Below, piece by piece: positions 8,505 through 17,823 of a stretch of 64,000 nt of DNA. The DNA comes from Clostridium sp. 12(A) (GTDB taxonomy: Bacteria; Bacillota; Clostridia; Lachnospirales; Lachnospiraceae). A model generated the notes under the pieces. It searched no databases, was not told where the DNA came from, and worked only from the letters and a program-made list of their open reading frames with translations. The stretch is from positions 2,713,501 through 2,777,500 of the forward strand of contig JAGI01000002.1 in assembly GCA_000526575.1 (NCBI GenBank). The letters run 5' to 3'. The translations under genes were made by a program, and so were the position numbers. The stretch's first letter is position 1. Each line of letters starts with the position of its first letter.

Positions 8505-10433
8505 TTAATACCGCCTAGCTTTCCCGCGGTTTTCCATCAGATTTTCATACGCTTTTTGCTGCCCTTCGATTCCTGTTACACTTGCAAGGCCCACATTCCA
8601 CCAGGACTTGTAACCTTCTGTCATGGTCTTTGGGAGAACCTTGATGTCAATTAAAGTAGATACGGTCTGCTTCTTCGCATCGGCAATCGCTTCCTTTAAT
8701 TCTACCAGTGTTTTAGCTGTGTAGGTCTTGACCCCATATCCTTCACAGACCTTGGCATAATCCACTGGGATCAGTCCGCCGTTTAGGTTTCCATCTTCGC
8801 TCCGGTAACGGAATTCTGTGGCCAGGTTTCCGATTCCGTTTGACATCTGGAGATTGTTGATGCAGCCAAAGCCGCAGTTATCAAACAATAAGACATTAAT
8901 TTTCATGTCTTCCTGCAAAGAGGTTGCAAGCTCACTGTGAAGCATCTGGAAGCTGCCGTCGCCGCACATGGAGTATACCTCCTGGTTTGGAGATGCCATC
9001 TTGGCTCCCAGACTTGCTGCAATTTCATAGCCCATACAGGAATAACCGTATTCCATGTGGTAGGCATCCTTTTGATCTGTGGTCCACATTCTCTGTAAGC
9101 ATCCCGGAAGACTTCCAGAAGCACCGATGACAATGGCATGGGGATCAATTTCTTTACGGATTAAGGAGAGTGCTGCTGTCTGAGTAATCACACCGCCTGT
9201 AAGCTCCACAAATTCCTCGATGGATACTGGATTTCTGGCTTTCACGATTGGCTCAAAATCATCGTCATAGCAGTAGTTACTAAGGCGTTCCATCTCTTCG
9301 TCCCAGGCTTTCTTTGCTTCCTCGATTTCACAATTATAAGCCGATATATAGCCCTTTTCCTTCAGGCTCTCAGAAAGAACCTCAAGGGCTGCCTTGGCAT
9401 CTGCCACCACAGGAAGGGAATCCATTTTGTAAGCATGGAATCTGGAAATATTAATGGAAGCTATCTTCACCTCTGGATTCTTAAACTGGTTCTTAGAGCC
9501 AGTGGTAAAGTCAGACAAACGGCTTCCCACAGAAATAATTAAATCCGCTTCTTCTGCAATGGTGTTTGCAGATAAGTTTCCGGTAACCCCAAGGCCGCCA
9601 AGATTATAAGGGTGAGAAGACTTGCAGGCACTTTTCCCTGACTGAGTCTCCGCAAAAGGAATGCGGAAGGTCTCACAGAATTTCATCAGCTCTTCCCCAG
9701 CCTCAGAATATCTCACACCGCCGCCGCAGATGATCATAGGCTTTTTGCTGCTTACAATCATAGCGGTCAAGTCTTTTAAATCAGCCTCTGTAGGCACCGG
9801 ACGTGAGATTCTGTGAACCCGTTTTTCAAAGAAATAATCCGGGTACTCATAAGCTTCTCCTTCTGCATCCTGAGAAAGAGCCACACATACCGCTCCTGTC
9901 TCCGCCGGATCCGTGAGAACACGCATGGCATTGATCATGGTTGACATCAGCTGCTCCGGACGAACGATACGGTCCCAGAACTTACACACAGGACGGAAGG
10001 CGTCGTTGGTGGTGATGGACGGGCCGTAGCTCTGCTCTAACTGCTGCAGCACCGGATCCGGCTGTCTGGTTGCATAAGTATCTCCTGGAAGGAGAAGAAG
10101 TGGAATGTTGTTAACTGTGGCACAGGCTGCTGCTGTTACCATATTGGCAGCTCCCGGTCCAATGGAGGAAGAACAGGCAATGATCTTTTTCCGGTTGTTC
10201 TGTTTGGCATAGCCTGCTGCCACGTGAGCCATTCCCTGCTCATTCCGTCCCTGATATACCTTTAAGCTTCCTGGATTCTCGTCTAAGGCCTGACCCAGAC
10301 CTACTACGATACCGTGACCGAAGATGGTAAAGACTCCTTCTACGAATTTTGTTACTTCTCCATCCCGTTCCACATACTGGTTATCCAGGAACTTTACCAA
10401 GGCCTGTGCAACCGTCATTTTGGTGTACCCCAT
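8505..10433 (-). CDS. iolD: 3D-(3,5/4)-trihydroxycyclohexane-1,2-dione acylhydrolase
   Basis: Thiamine-diphosphate enzyme that opens the inositol ring to 5-deoxy-glucuronate. 642 residues, standard for IolD. Visible blocks are the N-terminal Pyr domain with [12 protein letters not shown] and [13 protein letters not shown], a central domain with [15 protein letters not shown], and the C-terminal diphosphate-binding block [17 protein letters not shown] followed by [15 protein letters not shown]. It follows iolC by 19 bases in the operon. Confidence 0.96.
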   Translation of the reverse strand: MGYTKMTVAQALVKFLDNQYVERDGEVTKFVEGVFTIFGHGIVVGLGQALDENPGSLKVYQGRNEQGMAHVAAGYAKQNNRKKIIACSSSIGPGAANMVTAAACATVNNIPLLLLPGDTYATRQPDPVLQQLEQSYGPSITTNDAFRPVCKFWDRIVRPEQLMSTMINAMRVLTDPAETGAVCVALSQDAEGEAYEYPDYFFEKRVHRISRPVPTEADLKDLTAMIVSSKKPMIICGGGVRYSEAGEELMKFCETFRIPFAETQSGKSACKSSHPYNLGGLGVTGNLSANTIAEEADLIISVGSRLSDFTTGSKNQFKNPEVKIASINISRFHAYKMDSLPVVADAKAALEVLSESLKEKGYISAYNCEIEEAKKAWDEEMERLSNYCYDDDFEPIVKARNPVSIEEFVELTGGVITQTAALSLIRKEIDPHAIVIGASGSLPGCLQRMWTTDQKDAYHMEYGYSCMGYEIAASLGAKMASPNQEVYSMCGDGSFQMLHSELATSLQEDMKINVLLFDNCGFGCINNLQMSNGIGNLATEFRYRSEDGNLNGGLIPVDYAKVCEGYGVKTYTAKTLVELKEAIADAKKQTVSTLIDIKVLPKTMTEGYKSWWNVGLASVTGIEGQQKAYENLMENRGKARRY

Positions 10434-10452
10434 AACACGTTGTCTCCCTTCT

Positions 10453-11469
10453 TTATGCTCTGGCGATCATTTCGCCGTATTTTTCCTTGCTTTCTTTGAT
10501 GAATGCACGTACCTCATCCGGTCCCGGAAGATCCTCGGAACAGGAGTGGCTGGCTACCATCATGGCTGCTTCCGCGCTGCCAAATTCCAGACAGTCAATC
10601 ATCTCCCAGCCCTCAAACAGCCCATATAGGAAACCGGAACCATATCCGTCACCGCCGCCAAAGGATTTTAAGGCTGTGACAGGGAATGGCTTGATGCTGT
10701 AGCTGTTACCGTCGTTTGTATAAGCGGTGGAGCCTTCCTTGCCATGCTTAATGATGACAATCTTAGCCCGCTCCTTATGCCATGCTGCTGCACTCTCCTT
10801 ATCGGAACGGCCTTCCTCAATAAGGCGTTCTGTTAAGTTAAACTCTTCTCTGGAGCCCATGATAATATCCGCTTCCTTTGCTACCATGGAATAGTAGATG
10901 GATATCTCATCTTCACTGACCCAGTTATAGGGGCGGTAATCAATATCAAAAATAATAACTGTATTGTTTCTCTTTGCCAGCATCACAGCCTTAAGAGCCG
11001 CTTCTCTTGACGGACTCGCTGCCAGGGAGGTTCCTGAAATCAAAATTGCTTTCGCATTCTTTATATATTCTTCATCTATATCCGCCGGACTTAACTGTAA
11101 ATCGGCAATGCAGTTGCGATACATTAAGATACTGCTTTCTGTTGGGGATAAAATCTCTGTAAAAGTCAGACCGATTTTCTCTCCATGTTCACAGCGGCGG
11201 ATTCTGGTTACGTCAATTCCTTCTTTTTTGAAAAAGTCTGTAACAAAGTCTCCGAACTGGTCGTCAGACACTCTTGCGAAAAATCCTGCCTTTAATCCAT
11301 GTCTTGATACACCGACAGCTATGTTTGCCGGAGAACCGCCCACATACTTTTTAAATGTGGTGCACTCTGCTAAGGGATGGAAGTAATCCACCGGGTTAAA
11401 ATCAACTGCTACTCTGCCCAGCAGGACTAAATCCATAGGTCTCTTTTCATCAAATGTTATATACTGCAT
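10453..11469 (-). CDS. iolC: 5-dehydro-2-deoxygluconokinase
   Basis: PfkB-family kinase that phosphorylates 5-dehydro-2-deoxygluconate before aldol cleavage. 338 residues. The N-terminal substrate part shows [16 protein letters not shown] near residue 45. The C-terminal signature [15 protein letters not shown] contains the catalytic Asp of the PfkB GAGD motif, with Gly in the usual Ala position. It is flanked by iolJ (14 bases) and iolD, matching the expected step order. Confidence 0.95.
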   Translation of the reverse strand: MQYITFDEKRPMDLVLLGRVAVDFNPVDYFHPLAECTTFKKYVGGSPANIAVGVSRHGLKAGFFARVSDDQFGDFVTDFFKKEGIDVTRIRRCEHGEKIGLTFTEILSPTESSILMYRNCIADLQLSPADIDEEYIKNAKAILISGTSLAASPSREAALKAVMLAKRNNTVIIFDIDYRPYNWVSEDEISIYYSMVAKEADIIMGSREEFNLTERLIEEGRSDKESAAAWHKERAKIVIIKHGKEGSTAYTNDGNSYSIKPFPVTALKSFGGGDGYGSGFLYGLFEGWEMIDCLEFGSAEAAMMVASHSCSEDLPGPDEVRAFIKESKEKYGEMIARA

Positions 11470-11483
11470 GCTTTCCCTCCTGA

Positions 11484-12329
11484 TTACAGCGGCTCTGCAC
11501 AGTTAAAAATGCGGATATGCTGTGTTACATTATCATAAACTCCCTTTACCATTGCTTCATTTAAGCCAAAATAATCATGCTTTCCGTCACTGTCCAGATA
11601 GTTGATCGCCTCTCTGGTCAGGCTGTCAAAGCTTGCGGTGGCAATGTTTATTTTCCGAATACCAAGGGATATGGCTTTTCTAAAATCCTCCGGTGTAATT
11701 CCGGTTCCCCCATGAAGCACCAAAGGTACACTGGTTATCTTATCAATGGCCTCTAATACATCAAAGGCTAATCGTGGTGCCACGGGATAATTGCCATGGG
11801 CATTGCCAATGGCAACAGCCAACGCATCCACTCCCGTCCGTTCTAAAAAGACTTTGGCATCCTGTGGGTTTGTGCAGCGGATTCCTTCATCGGTTTTTCC
11901 GTCCTCGCTTCCACCCACCAGACCAAGCTCCGCCTCCACGGTTGCGCCGTATTTCTTCGCTAAGTCAACTGCCTGCAAGGTCATTTCTATATTTTCTTCA
12001 AAAGGAAGAGTGGAGCCGTCCATCATAATAGAAGTAAACCCATAGGCAAGTGCCTGAGAAAGTACTTCCAGGGACTTCCCGTGATCTAAATGAACTGCAA
12101 TGGGAACGGAGGATTTCTTTGCCGCTTCCACCATCATAGGCCCCATTAAAGCCAGGGGAGAATGAGGAAGCCTGACTTCCGCTATCTGTAAAATGATAGG
12201 GGTATTAAAGTCCTCTGCTGCTTTCACAGCCCCTTTTACCATCTCAAGATTCCCCACGCTGAAGGCTCCCACGGCCCGGTTTTCTTCCTTCGCCTGTAAA
12301 AGCAATTCCTTCATCTTTACTAATGCCAT
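11484..12329 (-). CDS. iolJ: Class II aldolase, 6-phospho-5-dehydro-2-deoxy-D-gluconate type
   Basis: Splits 6-phospho-5-dehydro-2-deoxygluconate into dihydroxyacetone phosphate and malonate semialdehyde. 281 residues of the zinc-dependent fructose-bisphosphate aldolase family. Zinc ligands lie in HLDHGKS near residue 80, with further motifs VEAELGLVGGSEDG (near 132), GNAHGNYP (near 175) and LHGGTGI (near 208). The sequence alone could fit a tagatose or fructose bisphosphate aldolase; its place between the ADH gene and iolC decides the call. Confidence 0.9.
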   Translation of the reverse strand: MALVKMKELLLQAKEENRAVGAFSVGNLEMVKGAVKAAEDFNTPIILQIAEVRLPHSPLALMGPMMVEAAKKSSVPIAVHLDHGKSLEVLSQALAYGFTSIMMDGSTLPFEENIEMTLQAVDLAKKYGATVEAELGLVGGSEDGKTDEGIRCTNPQDAKVFLERTGVDALAVAIGNAHGNYPVAPRLAFDVLEAIDKITSVPLVLHGGTGITPEDFRKAISLGIRKINIATASFDSLTREAINYLDSDGKHDYFGLNEAMVKGVYDNVTQHIRIFNCAEPL

Positions 12330-12351
12330 ACTCTTCTCCTTTATCCCCGGG

Positions 12352-13506
12352 TCAATCCCACAGTCTGCGGTAAATTTCGGTTACATCGTCCTTTGTCATA
12401 TCCTTTCTGGTATTGGAAGGACTTCCGCTGTCCATGGCATCTCCTGCCATCTTGTCAATGACTGCAAAGAATGCTTCCCGGTCTATGCCATACCCAGCCA
12501 GGGACGGAATCTCTAGTTCATCCAAAATTCCAATGACTGAGTCAAGGAATGCCTTTGCTGCCTCTTCCTCTCCTGTCTCTTCCCCTGCTGCCCCGATCTC
12601 TCTTGCCATCACTGCAAACCGGTCATAGGCACCGTCAAGGGCAAAGCGGAAGCATTCCTTTAACAGCATGGCATTGGAAATGCCGTGTGGAACATGGAAC
12701 AAGGCTCCGATGGGACGGCTCATGCCGTGAACCAGAGTCACCGATGCATTGTTAAATGCAATTCCTGCTTCCAAAGCAGCCAGGGACATCTCCTCTCTTG
12801 CCTTTTTATCCTCGCCATCATGAAAAGCTTTTGGCAGCCAGGCAAAAATTCTCTTTACCGCTGATAACGCAAAGGAGTCGGACAGAGGCTGAGCCTTTCT
12901 TGAAGTGTAGGCTTCCATAGCATGAGTCAGCGCATCAAGTCCGGTTGCCGCCGTAATCTTAGGCGGAGCCGTCATGGTAAACCTGGGATCAATGATAGCC
13001 AGATCCGGCATGAGGACAGGACCCTTTAACAGCATCTTAATATCCTTTTTCGTATCTGTAATAATGGTGAACTGAGTTGCCTCAGAACCAGTTCCTGCTG
13101 TGGTAGGAATGGCTGTCATAGGAGGAAGGTCTCCTTTTATGACCTTACCCATATAATCAGAAATGTTACCTCCGCAGGCGGACAGAGCGGCAATTGCCTT
13201 CATGGAATCGATGGGGCTTCCGCCTCCCAGTGCAATAAGGAAGTCACAGCCTTCCTTCTGGTAACAGGATAGTCCGTCTTCAATCATGGTATCCGTTGGC
13301 TCCCCGTTAATTCCGTCAAATATAGCATAGGATATTCCCTCTTCTTTTAAAAGCCCGGTCAATACTCCTACATTCCCAAGCTTCACCATCACCTCATCGG
13401 TAACGATCAGGGCTTTATTCCCCTGTTCTTTTAAATGAGCCTTCGCATCAAAGAGGGCATTGTCTCCGCTGACGATTGTTCCAGGCATAATAAACTCTCT
13501 TCCCAT
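12352..13506 (-). CDS. Iron-containing alcohol dehydrogenase heading the inositol operon
   Basis: 384-residue group III alcohol dehydrogenase. Features seen: the NAD-site ALGGGSPIDSMKA near residue 95, PTTAGTGSEAT near 142, metal-ligand blocks GLDALTHAMEAY and VHGM...HVPHG. The second His of the usual HGMAH block is Arg here (HGMSR), which also occurs in some other members. It is the promoter-proximal gene of the iol operon and no methylmalonate-semialdehyde dehydrogenase (iolA) is present in the window. Inference: it may reduce the malonate semialdehyde made by IolJ to 3-hydroxypropionate, or simply regenerate NAD. The reaction is not shown by sequence. Confidence 0.85.
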   Translation of the reverse strand: MGREFIMPGTIVSGDNALFDAKAHLKEQGNKALIVTDEVMVKLGNVGVLTGLLKEEGISYAIFDGINGEPTDTMIEDGLSCYQKEGCDFLIALGGGSPIDSMKAIAALSACGGNISDYMGKVIKGDLPPMTAIPTTAGTGSEATQFTIITDTKKDIKMLLKGPVLMPDLAIIDPRFTMTAPPKITAATGLDALTHAMEAYTSRKAQPLSDSFALSAVKRIFAWLPKAFHDGEDKKAREEMSLAALEAGIAFNNASVTLVHGMSRPIGALFHVPHGISNAMLLKECFRFALDGAYDRFAVMAREIGAAGEETGEEEAAKAFLDSVIGILDELEIPSLAGYGIDREAFFAVIDKMAGDAMDSGSPSNTRKDMTKDDVTEIYRRLWD

Positions 13507-13550
13507 TATTACGCTCCTTTCCTATTTATGATAATGTTTTGATTTATTTA

Positions 13551-13656
13551 TTGTTGTATTTTGGTTATATTTTAGCACTTTTCATGGGTATGGTCAAGAG
13601 ATTCTTCCAGTTTTTTTCCTTTATATGATCACTTGTTGGTTATTTGTTGATATTTT
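13551..13656. promoter_or_regulatory. Paired TTGTTG-rich repeats, candidate DeoR-type operator
   Basis: Two similar stretches read in the same direction, 13551-13573 and 13633-13656. Both start TTGTTG, contain a TTTG core and end ATATTTT, with one single-base gap between them. The first covers the iol operon -10 and the second covers the -35 of the regulator promoter. That is the position expected of a repressor that controls both directions. DeoR regulators often bind repeated direct motifs; binding here is inferred. Confidence 0.4.
13569..13597 (-). promoter_or_regulatory. Promoter of the inositol operon
   Basis: Minus strand TTGACC (13592-13597), a 17-bp spacer, then TAAAAT (13569-13574), 63 bases upstream of the ADH start codon. 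Confidence 0.65.
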
Positions 13657-13675
13657 TTTGTGCATCTGTTATAAT
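13647..13675 (+). promoter_or_regulatory. Promoter of the DeoR regulator gene
   Basis: Plus strand TTGATA (13647-13652), 17-bp spacer, TATAAT (13670-13675), 46 bases upstream of the ATG at 13722. Confidence 0.65.
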
Positions 13676-13721
13676 TTTTTTAGAACGGCTGCCTGCGGGG
13701 CTGCCATAAAAGGAGTAAAGT

Positions 13722-14495
13722 ATGAGAATTTCCCGGATTGACCAATTGGAGCAATATATTTTAGAACACAAAACAGCTTCCATAGATACCCTGTGTGAAG
13801 TCTTTGAAATATCGAAAAATACCCTGCGAAGGGATTTAGAAGTCCTGGTATCAAGAGGAACGGTAGAAAAAGTATATGGAGGCGTGGTTGCCTTAGATAC
13901 GGTATCTCCTATTCCCGAGCTGATTACCTTTCACGAGCGGGCCAATCAGAATGCACAAAAGAAATTACGGATTGCTGCCTTAGCCGCCTCCTATGTGAGA
14001 GAACGGGATATCATATTCATTGACAGCGGTACTACGACCATGAATATTGTGGACTATCTGACCCATTTGAATACGGTCACTGTGATTACTAACAGCGTTC
14101 AGGTCATAAATAAGGCCATGAATTACCCAAATATCAACTTAATCGTTCTTCCCGGCTCCTTAAAAAGGGATACTGCCTCCCTTGTTGGCAGCTCCTGCGT
14201 GGAATATTTAGAGGATTTTAACATTGTACGGGCCTTTATGGCATGTACCGGCATTTCCGTACAGGCAGGAATCTGCAATGCTTCCACGGAAGAATATAAT
14301 GTGAAAAAAGCGGCGATTAAAAAAAGCCAGAAGCATTATCTTCTGGCTGATTCCTCAAAGTTTGGCCGGGCATCCCTTATGACCTTTGGAGATGTGAGTC
14401 AGTTTGACTCTATTCTAACCGATCAGATGCCGGATGATGCATTCTGTTCCTACTGTGAAGAACTGGGCTGCGCCATCCGCATCGCCACGGAATAA
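13722..14495 (+). CDS. DeoR-family transcriptional regulator of the inositol operon (IolR-like)
   Basis: 257 residues. The N-terminal winged helix has the DeoR signature around EISKNTLRRDLEVLVSRG (residues 28-46). The C-terminal sugar-phosphate-sensing domain includes FIDSGTTTMNIVDYL near residue 103, ITNSVQVINK and a VGSSCVEYLEDFN block. Divergent from the iol operon with a 215-base shared control region. By analogy with Bacillus IolR it should repress the operon until a phosphorylated intermediate of the pathway appears. It is convergent with the GH28 gene, with only three bases between stops and no terminator visible. Confidence 0.88.
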   Translation: MRISRIDQLEQYILEHKTASIDTLCEVFEISKNTLRRDLEVLVSRGTVEKVYGGVVALDTVSPIPELITFHERANQNAQKKLRIAALAASYVRERDIIFIDSGTTTMNIVDYLTHLNTVTVITNSVQVINKAMNYPNINLIVLPGSLKRDTASLVGSSCVEYLEDFNIVRAFMACTGISVQAGICNASTEEYNVKKAAIKKSQKHYLLADSSKFGRASLMTFGDVSQFDSILTDQMPDDAFCSYCEELGCAIRIATE

Positions 14496-14498
14496 CCT

Positions 14499-15818
14499 TT
14501 AAAATGTAATTTCTTCTGTATTTAACAGGGTAACATCTTCTTTGTAAAAGGGCTGCATGCTCTCTTCCACATTGATTTTCACATGCTCAAACGAGATATC
14601 TCTGGCATAGTCCGCATAGATTCCGGAGATCTTTGTATGAATGGCTCCATCGCCCTGGCAGGGACGGATATCATATCCTTCAATCTCCCAGCGGGAGGTC
14701 TTTTCCAGGGTCAGATGGATATTTTCAAAGCTCACATCTTCCACGTAATTGTCTTCACTTCCCCGAATAAAGATTCCATTTTCCCCTTTACAGGTAATGT
14801 TCTGGAACCGGACATTTCTCACTTTTCCAGCTTTTACCCCAGGCTTACGGTCCTGTACGGTGATGCAGATCGGCTCGGCTCTTCCCCACCACTCATGAGA
14901 AAAGCGGCGTGTCTCAATGGTAATATTGGAGAACACGGCATTTTCCACGTTTCCGCCATCCCTGATCTGTAGGGAGATACCACGATTGCTTCTGCTGATG
15001 GTACAATTATCGACCAGAACATTTCGGAAGCTGCATTCCCCTTCCGTACCAAATTTAATGGCTGCGCTGGTGGAGATTAAGGTACAGTTTGAAATTACGA
15101 TATTTTCACAGGGGCCGTACTGATTGTAATCCCCGGAATTTTTAAGAACAATGGCATCGTCTCCGCATTCGATGTGACAGCCGATGATTCGCACATTGGT
15201 GCAGTGGTCCGGGTCGATTCCGTCGGAGTTTGCCATCTGTAGGTTATTGAGTAAGCGAATTCCCTGAATCAGGACATCATTGCAGCCCACCAGATGGACG
15301 GTCCAGAAGGCACAGTTAATTAAGGTGACATCCTGAATGGTGAGATGCTCAAATTTTTCTAACAGCATAAGAGGGATTCTTGGATAATACGTTCCCTCAA
15401 TATGAAATCCGGAGTTGGTTCCGTAAAAAATCTTTTCATTGGCATCAATGGTTCCAAGGCCTGTGATGGCTACATTCTTCTGGTCAAAGCCATAGAGAAA
15501 TGCATGGAACGGTCTGCCGTTATATTCACTGTTTAAAAAGGAAGGAAGTCCGGATTCATGAGCCACGATCTTTCCTCCGTTTGCCAGAGGATAATAATCA
15601 TTTAAATCATCACTGGCCTTTAACACGGCTCCCATCTCCAGATGAAAATCCACGTTTGATTTTAACAGGATAGAACCGCTGTTATAGGTATGTCCGCCAG
15701 GAAGTAAAACCCGGCCGCCGCCCTCACTGGTACATGTGTCTATGGCCTTTTGGATTGCCTTAGCATCATTGGTCACTCCATCGCCCTTTGCTCCGAACTC
15801 CAATACATTATAAATCAT
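14499..15818 (-). CDS. Glycoside hydrolase family 28 (polygalacturonase-like)
   Basis: 439 residues, no signal peptide, so it should act inside the cell on imported pectic oligosaccharides such as (rhamno)galacturonides. The N-terminal AKGDGVTNDAKAIQKAID block and the right-handed beta-helix repeats are typical. Catalytic motifs NSDGIDPD and GDDAIVLK, near residues 240 and 262, are present. The classic GHG motif is not obvious and is replaced around FGTEGECSF, as in exo-acting relatives. A start at the TTG of 15830 is less likely: GGAGG lies 5 bases before ATG 15818. It lies downstream of a sugar ABC importer, separated by a terminator. Confidence 0.9.
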   Translation of the reverse strand: MIYNVLEFGAKGDGVTNDAKAIQKAIDTCTSEGGGRVLLPGGHTYNSGSILLKSNVDFHLEMGAVLKASDDLNDYYPLANGGKIVAHESGLPSFLNSEYNGRPFHAFLYGFDQKNVAITGLGTIDANEKIFYGTNSGFHIEGTYYPRIPLMLLEKFEHLTIQDVTLINCAFWTVHLVGCNDVLIQGIRLLNNLQMANSDGIDPDHCTNVRIIGCHIECGDDAIVLKNSGDYNQYGPCENIVISNCTLISTSAAIKFGTEGECSFRNVLVDNCTISRSNRGISLQIRDGGNVENAVFSNITIETRRFSHEWWGRAEPICITVQDRKPGVKAGKVRNVRFQNITCKGENGIFIRGSEDNYVEDVSFENIHLTLEKTSRWEIEGYDIRPCQGDGAIHTKISGIYADYARDISFEHVKINVEESMQPFYKEDVTLLNTEEITF

Positions 15819-15941
15819 AAATTCCTCCAATCCCGCAAACGTAGCTGTGACGTGCTGTCTTTTTCTAAAAGTGTAAATATATTTTAAATTGGCCCAATTA
15901 TATCAATTCTATCCGAAGAAGAAAAGCTGAAAACCAAAATA

Positions 15942-15990
15942 AACGGCAGGGACTTATAAAAAAGCTGTTTTTTATAAGCCCTCTGCCGTT
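15942..15990 (-). terminator. Terminator after the sugar ABC permease genes
   Basis: Long stem AACGGCAGGG-ACTTATAAAAAA with its complement (15942-15990) directly after the permease stop at 15993. A TTTATTTT stretch follows on the minus strand. The A/T-rich inner stem makes it nearly bidirectional. Confidence 0.75.
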
Positions 15991-15992
15991 TT

Positions 15993-16838
15993 TTAACCTT
16001 TAAGCCCAGAGGTGCTTATCCCCTCCACCAGATACTTCTGAAGGCAGATAAATATAATGACCGCCGGAAGAATGGATAAGGTAGCCATGGCAAACATGGC
16101 ACCATAATCGGAGGAAGAACCTGGATCACTAAATAGCTTTAATGCAAGACTGACGGGATATCTTGCTGATTCATTGATGTAGAGCAGGGCAGAAAGAAAA
16201 TCATCCCAGCGCCACATAAAAGAAAAGATACTGGCTGTAATCAGTGCCGGTGTTATTAATGGAAGTATAATTCTGGCATAGATGCTGTAATAAGAGCAGC
16301 CGTCAATCTTAGCTGCCTCGTCAAGCTCTCTTGGAATACCATCAATAAAGTTAATCATCAGGTAAATAAAAAAGCCCTGAATGGCAAAGTAGTAAGGAAC
16401 GATGAGGGGAAGATAGCTTCCCACCCAGCCAAGCTTCTGGTACCATAAATACTGTGGAATCATAAGAACCTGAGCCGGAAGCATCATGGATAAGAGCATG
16501 GCTACAAAGAGAAATTTTCTTCCAAAGAATTTACACCGCGCCAGACCATAGGCAACAAAGGAAGAAGAAAATACAGTTCCAAGTGTCGCTACCACTGCAA
16601 TGAAAAAGGAATTGCGGAAAAATACCACAAAGCCTGTTTTTGCAAACCCCTTCCAGCCAGTAGCATAGTTTGTCAGGACGAACTTTTTCGGTATCAGCTG
16701 CCCGGCTGTGGTAAATATAGTGCTTGTTTCCTTAAACGAGCTCATAATCATCCAGATTAAAGGGTAGACCATGATGAGTCCAAATCCGCACACCAGGATA
16801 TGATACACAATCTCACCCATTCGTTTCTTTGTTCTCAT
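15993..16838 (-). CDS. Sugar ABC transporter permease (CUT1, MalG type)
   Basis: 281 residues with six predicted membrane helices. The cytoplasmic EAA loop reads ELDEAAKIDGCSYYSIYARIILPL, abbreviated here to its EAAKIDG core near residue 185. The ATG at 16838 has AAGGAG nine bases upstream and follows the stop of the first permease by four bases. It pairs with the MalF-type permease and the lipoprotein upstream to import a sugar oligomer. No ATPase gene is linked; CUT1 systems in Firmicutes often share one MsmK-type ATPase encoded elsewhere. Confidence 0.92.
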   Translation of the reverse strand: MRTKKRMGEIVYHILVCGFGLIMVYPLIWMIMSSFKETSTIFTTAGQLIPKKFVLTNYATGWKGFAKTGFVVFFRNSFFIAVVATLGTVFSSSFVAYGLARCKFFGRKFLFVAMLLSMMLPAQVLMIPQYLWYQKLGWVGSYLPLIVPYYFAIQGFFIYLMINFIDGIPRELDEAAKIDGCSYYSIYARIILPLITPALITASIFSFMWRWDDFLSALLYINESARYPVSLALKLFSDPGSSSDYGAMFAMATLSILPAVIIFICLQKYLVEGISTSGLKG

Positions 16839-16842
16839 GGTG

Positions 16843-17754
16843 TCACACTCCTTCCGTATAAACCCAGAATCTCTTGGTGGCAAACAAAATCATGGTGATA
16901 AAACCAATAATCGCCAGCATGACCCATGCCAGTGCCGCACCATAGCCTGTGTTATAAAATTCAAAGGACTGCTGATACATATAAACGGTATAGAATAAGG
17001 TGGAGTTTAAGGGTTTTCCCTGAGTGATGATAAAGCACTGGGTAAAGGCAAGGAACCCGTTAATCATCTGCATGACCAGATTAAAAAATATCGTAGGAGT
17101 CAATAGAGGCAGAGTAATCTTAAAAAACTGCGAAACCTTATTGGCTCCGTCCACTCTGGCGGCCTCATAAAGTGTCACAGGAATCTGCTTTAAGGAAGAT
17201 AAAAAGATAAGCATGGATGAGCCAAACTGCCACACAGCCAGGATAATCAGAGTCCAGATAGCAGTATTTACGTTTCCCAGCCATGGAAAGCTGGAATTGA
17301 CACCAGCGAGCCTTAATAACTGGTTTACCACGCCATCGGTGGCAAACATACGCTTCCAGAGAATGGCCACAGCTACAGAACCTCCAATGATAGAAGGCAG
17401 ATAATAAGCTGCCCGGTAAAACCCGGTAATCCTAGTGGTCCTGTATAAGATTAAGGCAACAATCAATGCAAATATCAGCCTCAAAGGCACGGATACAAGT
17501 GCAAAATAAAAGGTGACCCCGATGGTCTTTAAAAACACCGCATCATCCGTAAACATCTTTATATAATTCTTGGCCCCGGTAAAAACAGGCGGCGCCAATA
17601 TATTGTAATCACAAAAGGAATAATATAAGGAAAGCCCCATGGGCACTACCATAAAAAGCAAAAATCCAATGGTAAACGGAAGGCTGAATACGAAACCTGC
17701 CGTGCTTTCTTTATTCATAAAATGTCTGAAACTCTCTCTTTTCCTATCGTTCAT
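16843..17754 (-). CDS. Sugar ABC transporter permease (CUT1, MalF type)
   Basis: 303 residues, six membrane helices, with a short cytoplasmic N-terminus. The EAA-loop core YEAARVDGANKVSQFFKITL lies near residue 195. A GGAGG site precedes ATG 17754. Second gene of the importer operon. It lies downstream of a terminator-like hairpin that may lower permease expression relative to the binding protein. Confidence 0.92.
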   Translation of the reverse strand: MNDRKRESFRHFMNKESTAGFVFSLPFTIGFLLFMVVPMGLSLYYSFCDYNILAPPVFTGAKNYIKMFTDDAVFLKTIGVTFYFALVSVPLRLIFALIVALILYRTTRITGFYRAAYYLPSIIGGSVAVAILWKRMFATDGVVNQLLRLAGVNSSFPWLGNVNTAIWTLIILAVWQFGSSMLIFLSSLKQIPVTLYEAARVDGANKVSQFFKITLPLLTPTIFFNLVMQMINGFLAFTQCFIITQGKPLNSTLFYTVYMYQQSFEFYNTGYGAALAWVMLAIIGFITMILFATKRFWVYTEGV

Positions 17755-17789
17755 ATACGTCCCCTCCGTTCACAAAGAAAAGATTCCAC

Positions 17790-17816
17790 AAAAAGGGGCA
17801 GAGCCTTCTCTGCCCC
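17790..17816 (-). terminator. Intra-operon hairpin between binding protein and permeases
   Basis: Perfect 9-bp stem GGGGCAGAG/CTCTGCCCC with a 4-base loop at 17795-17816, followed on the minus strand by TTTTT. It lies 8 bases after the binding-protein stop. Probably a partial terminator that sets a high binding-protein to permease ratio. Confidence 0.75.
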
Positions 17817-17823
17817 AATCCAT

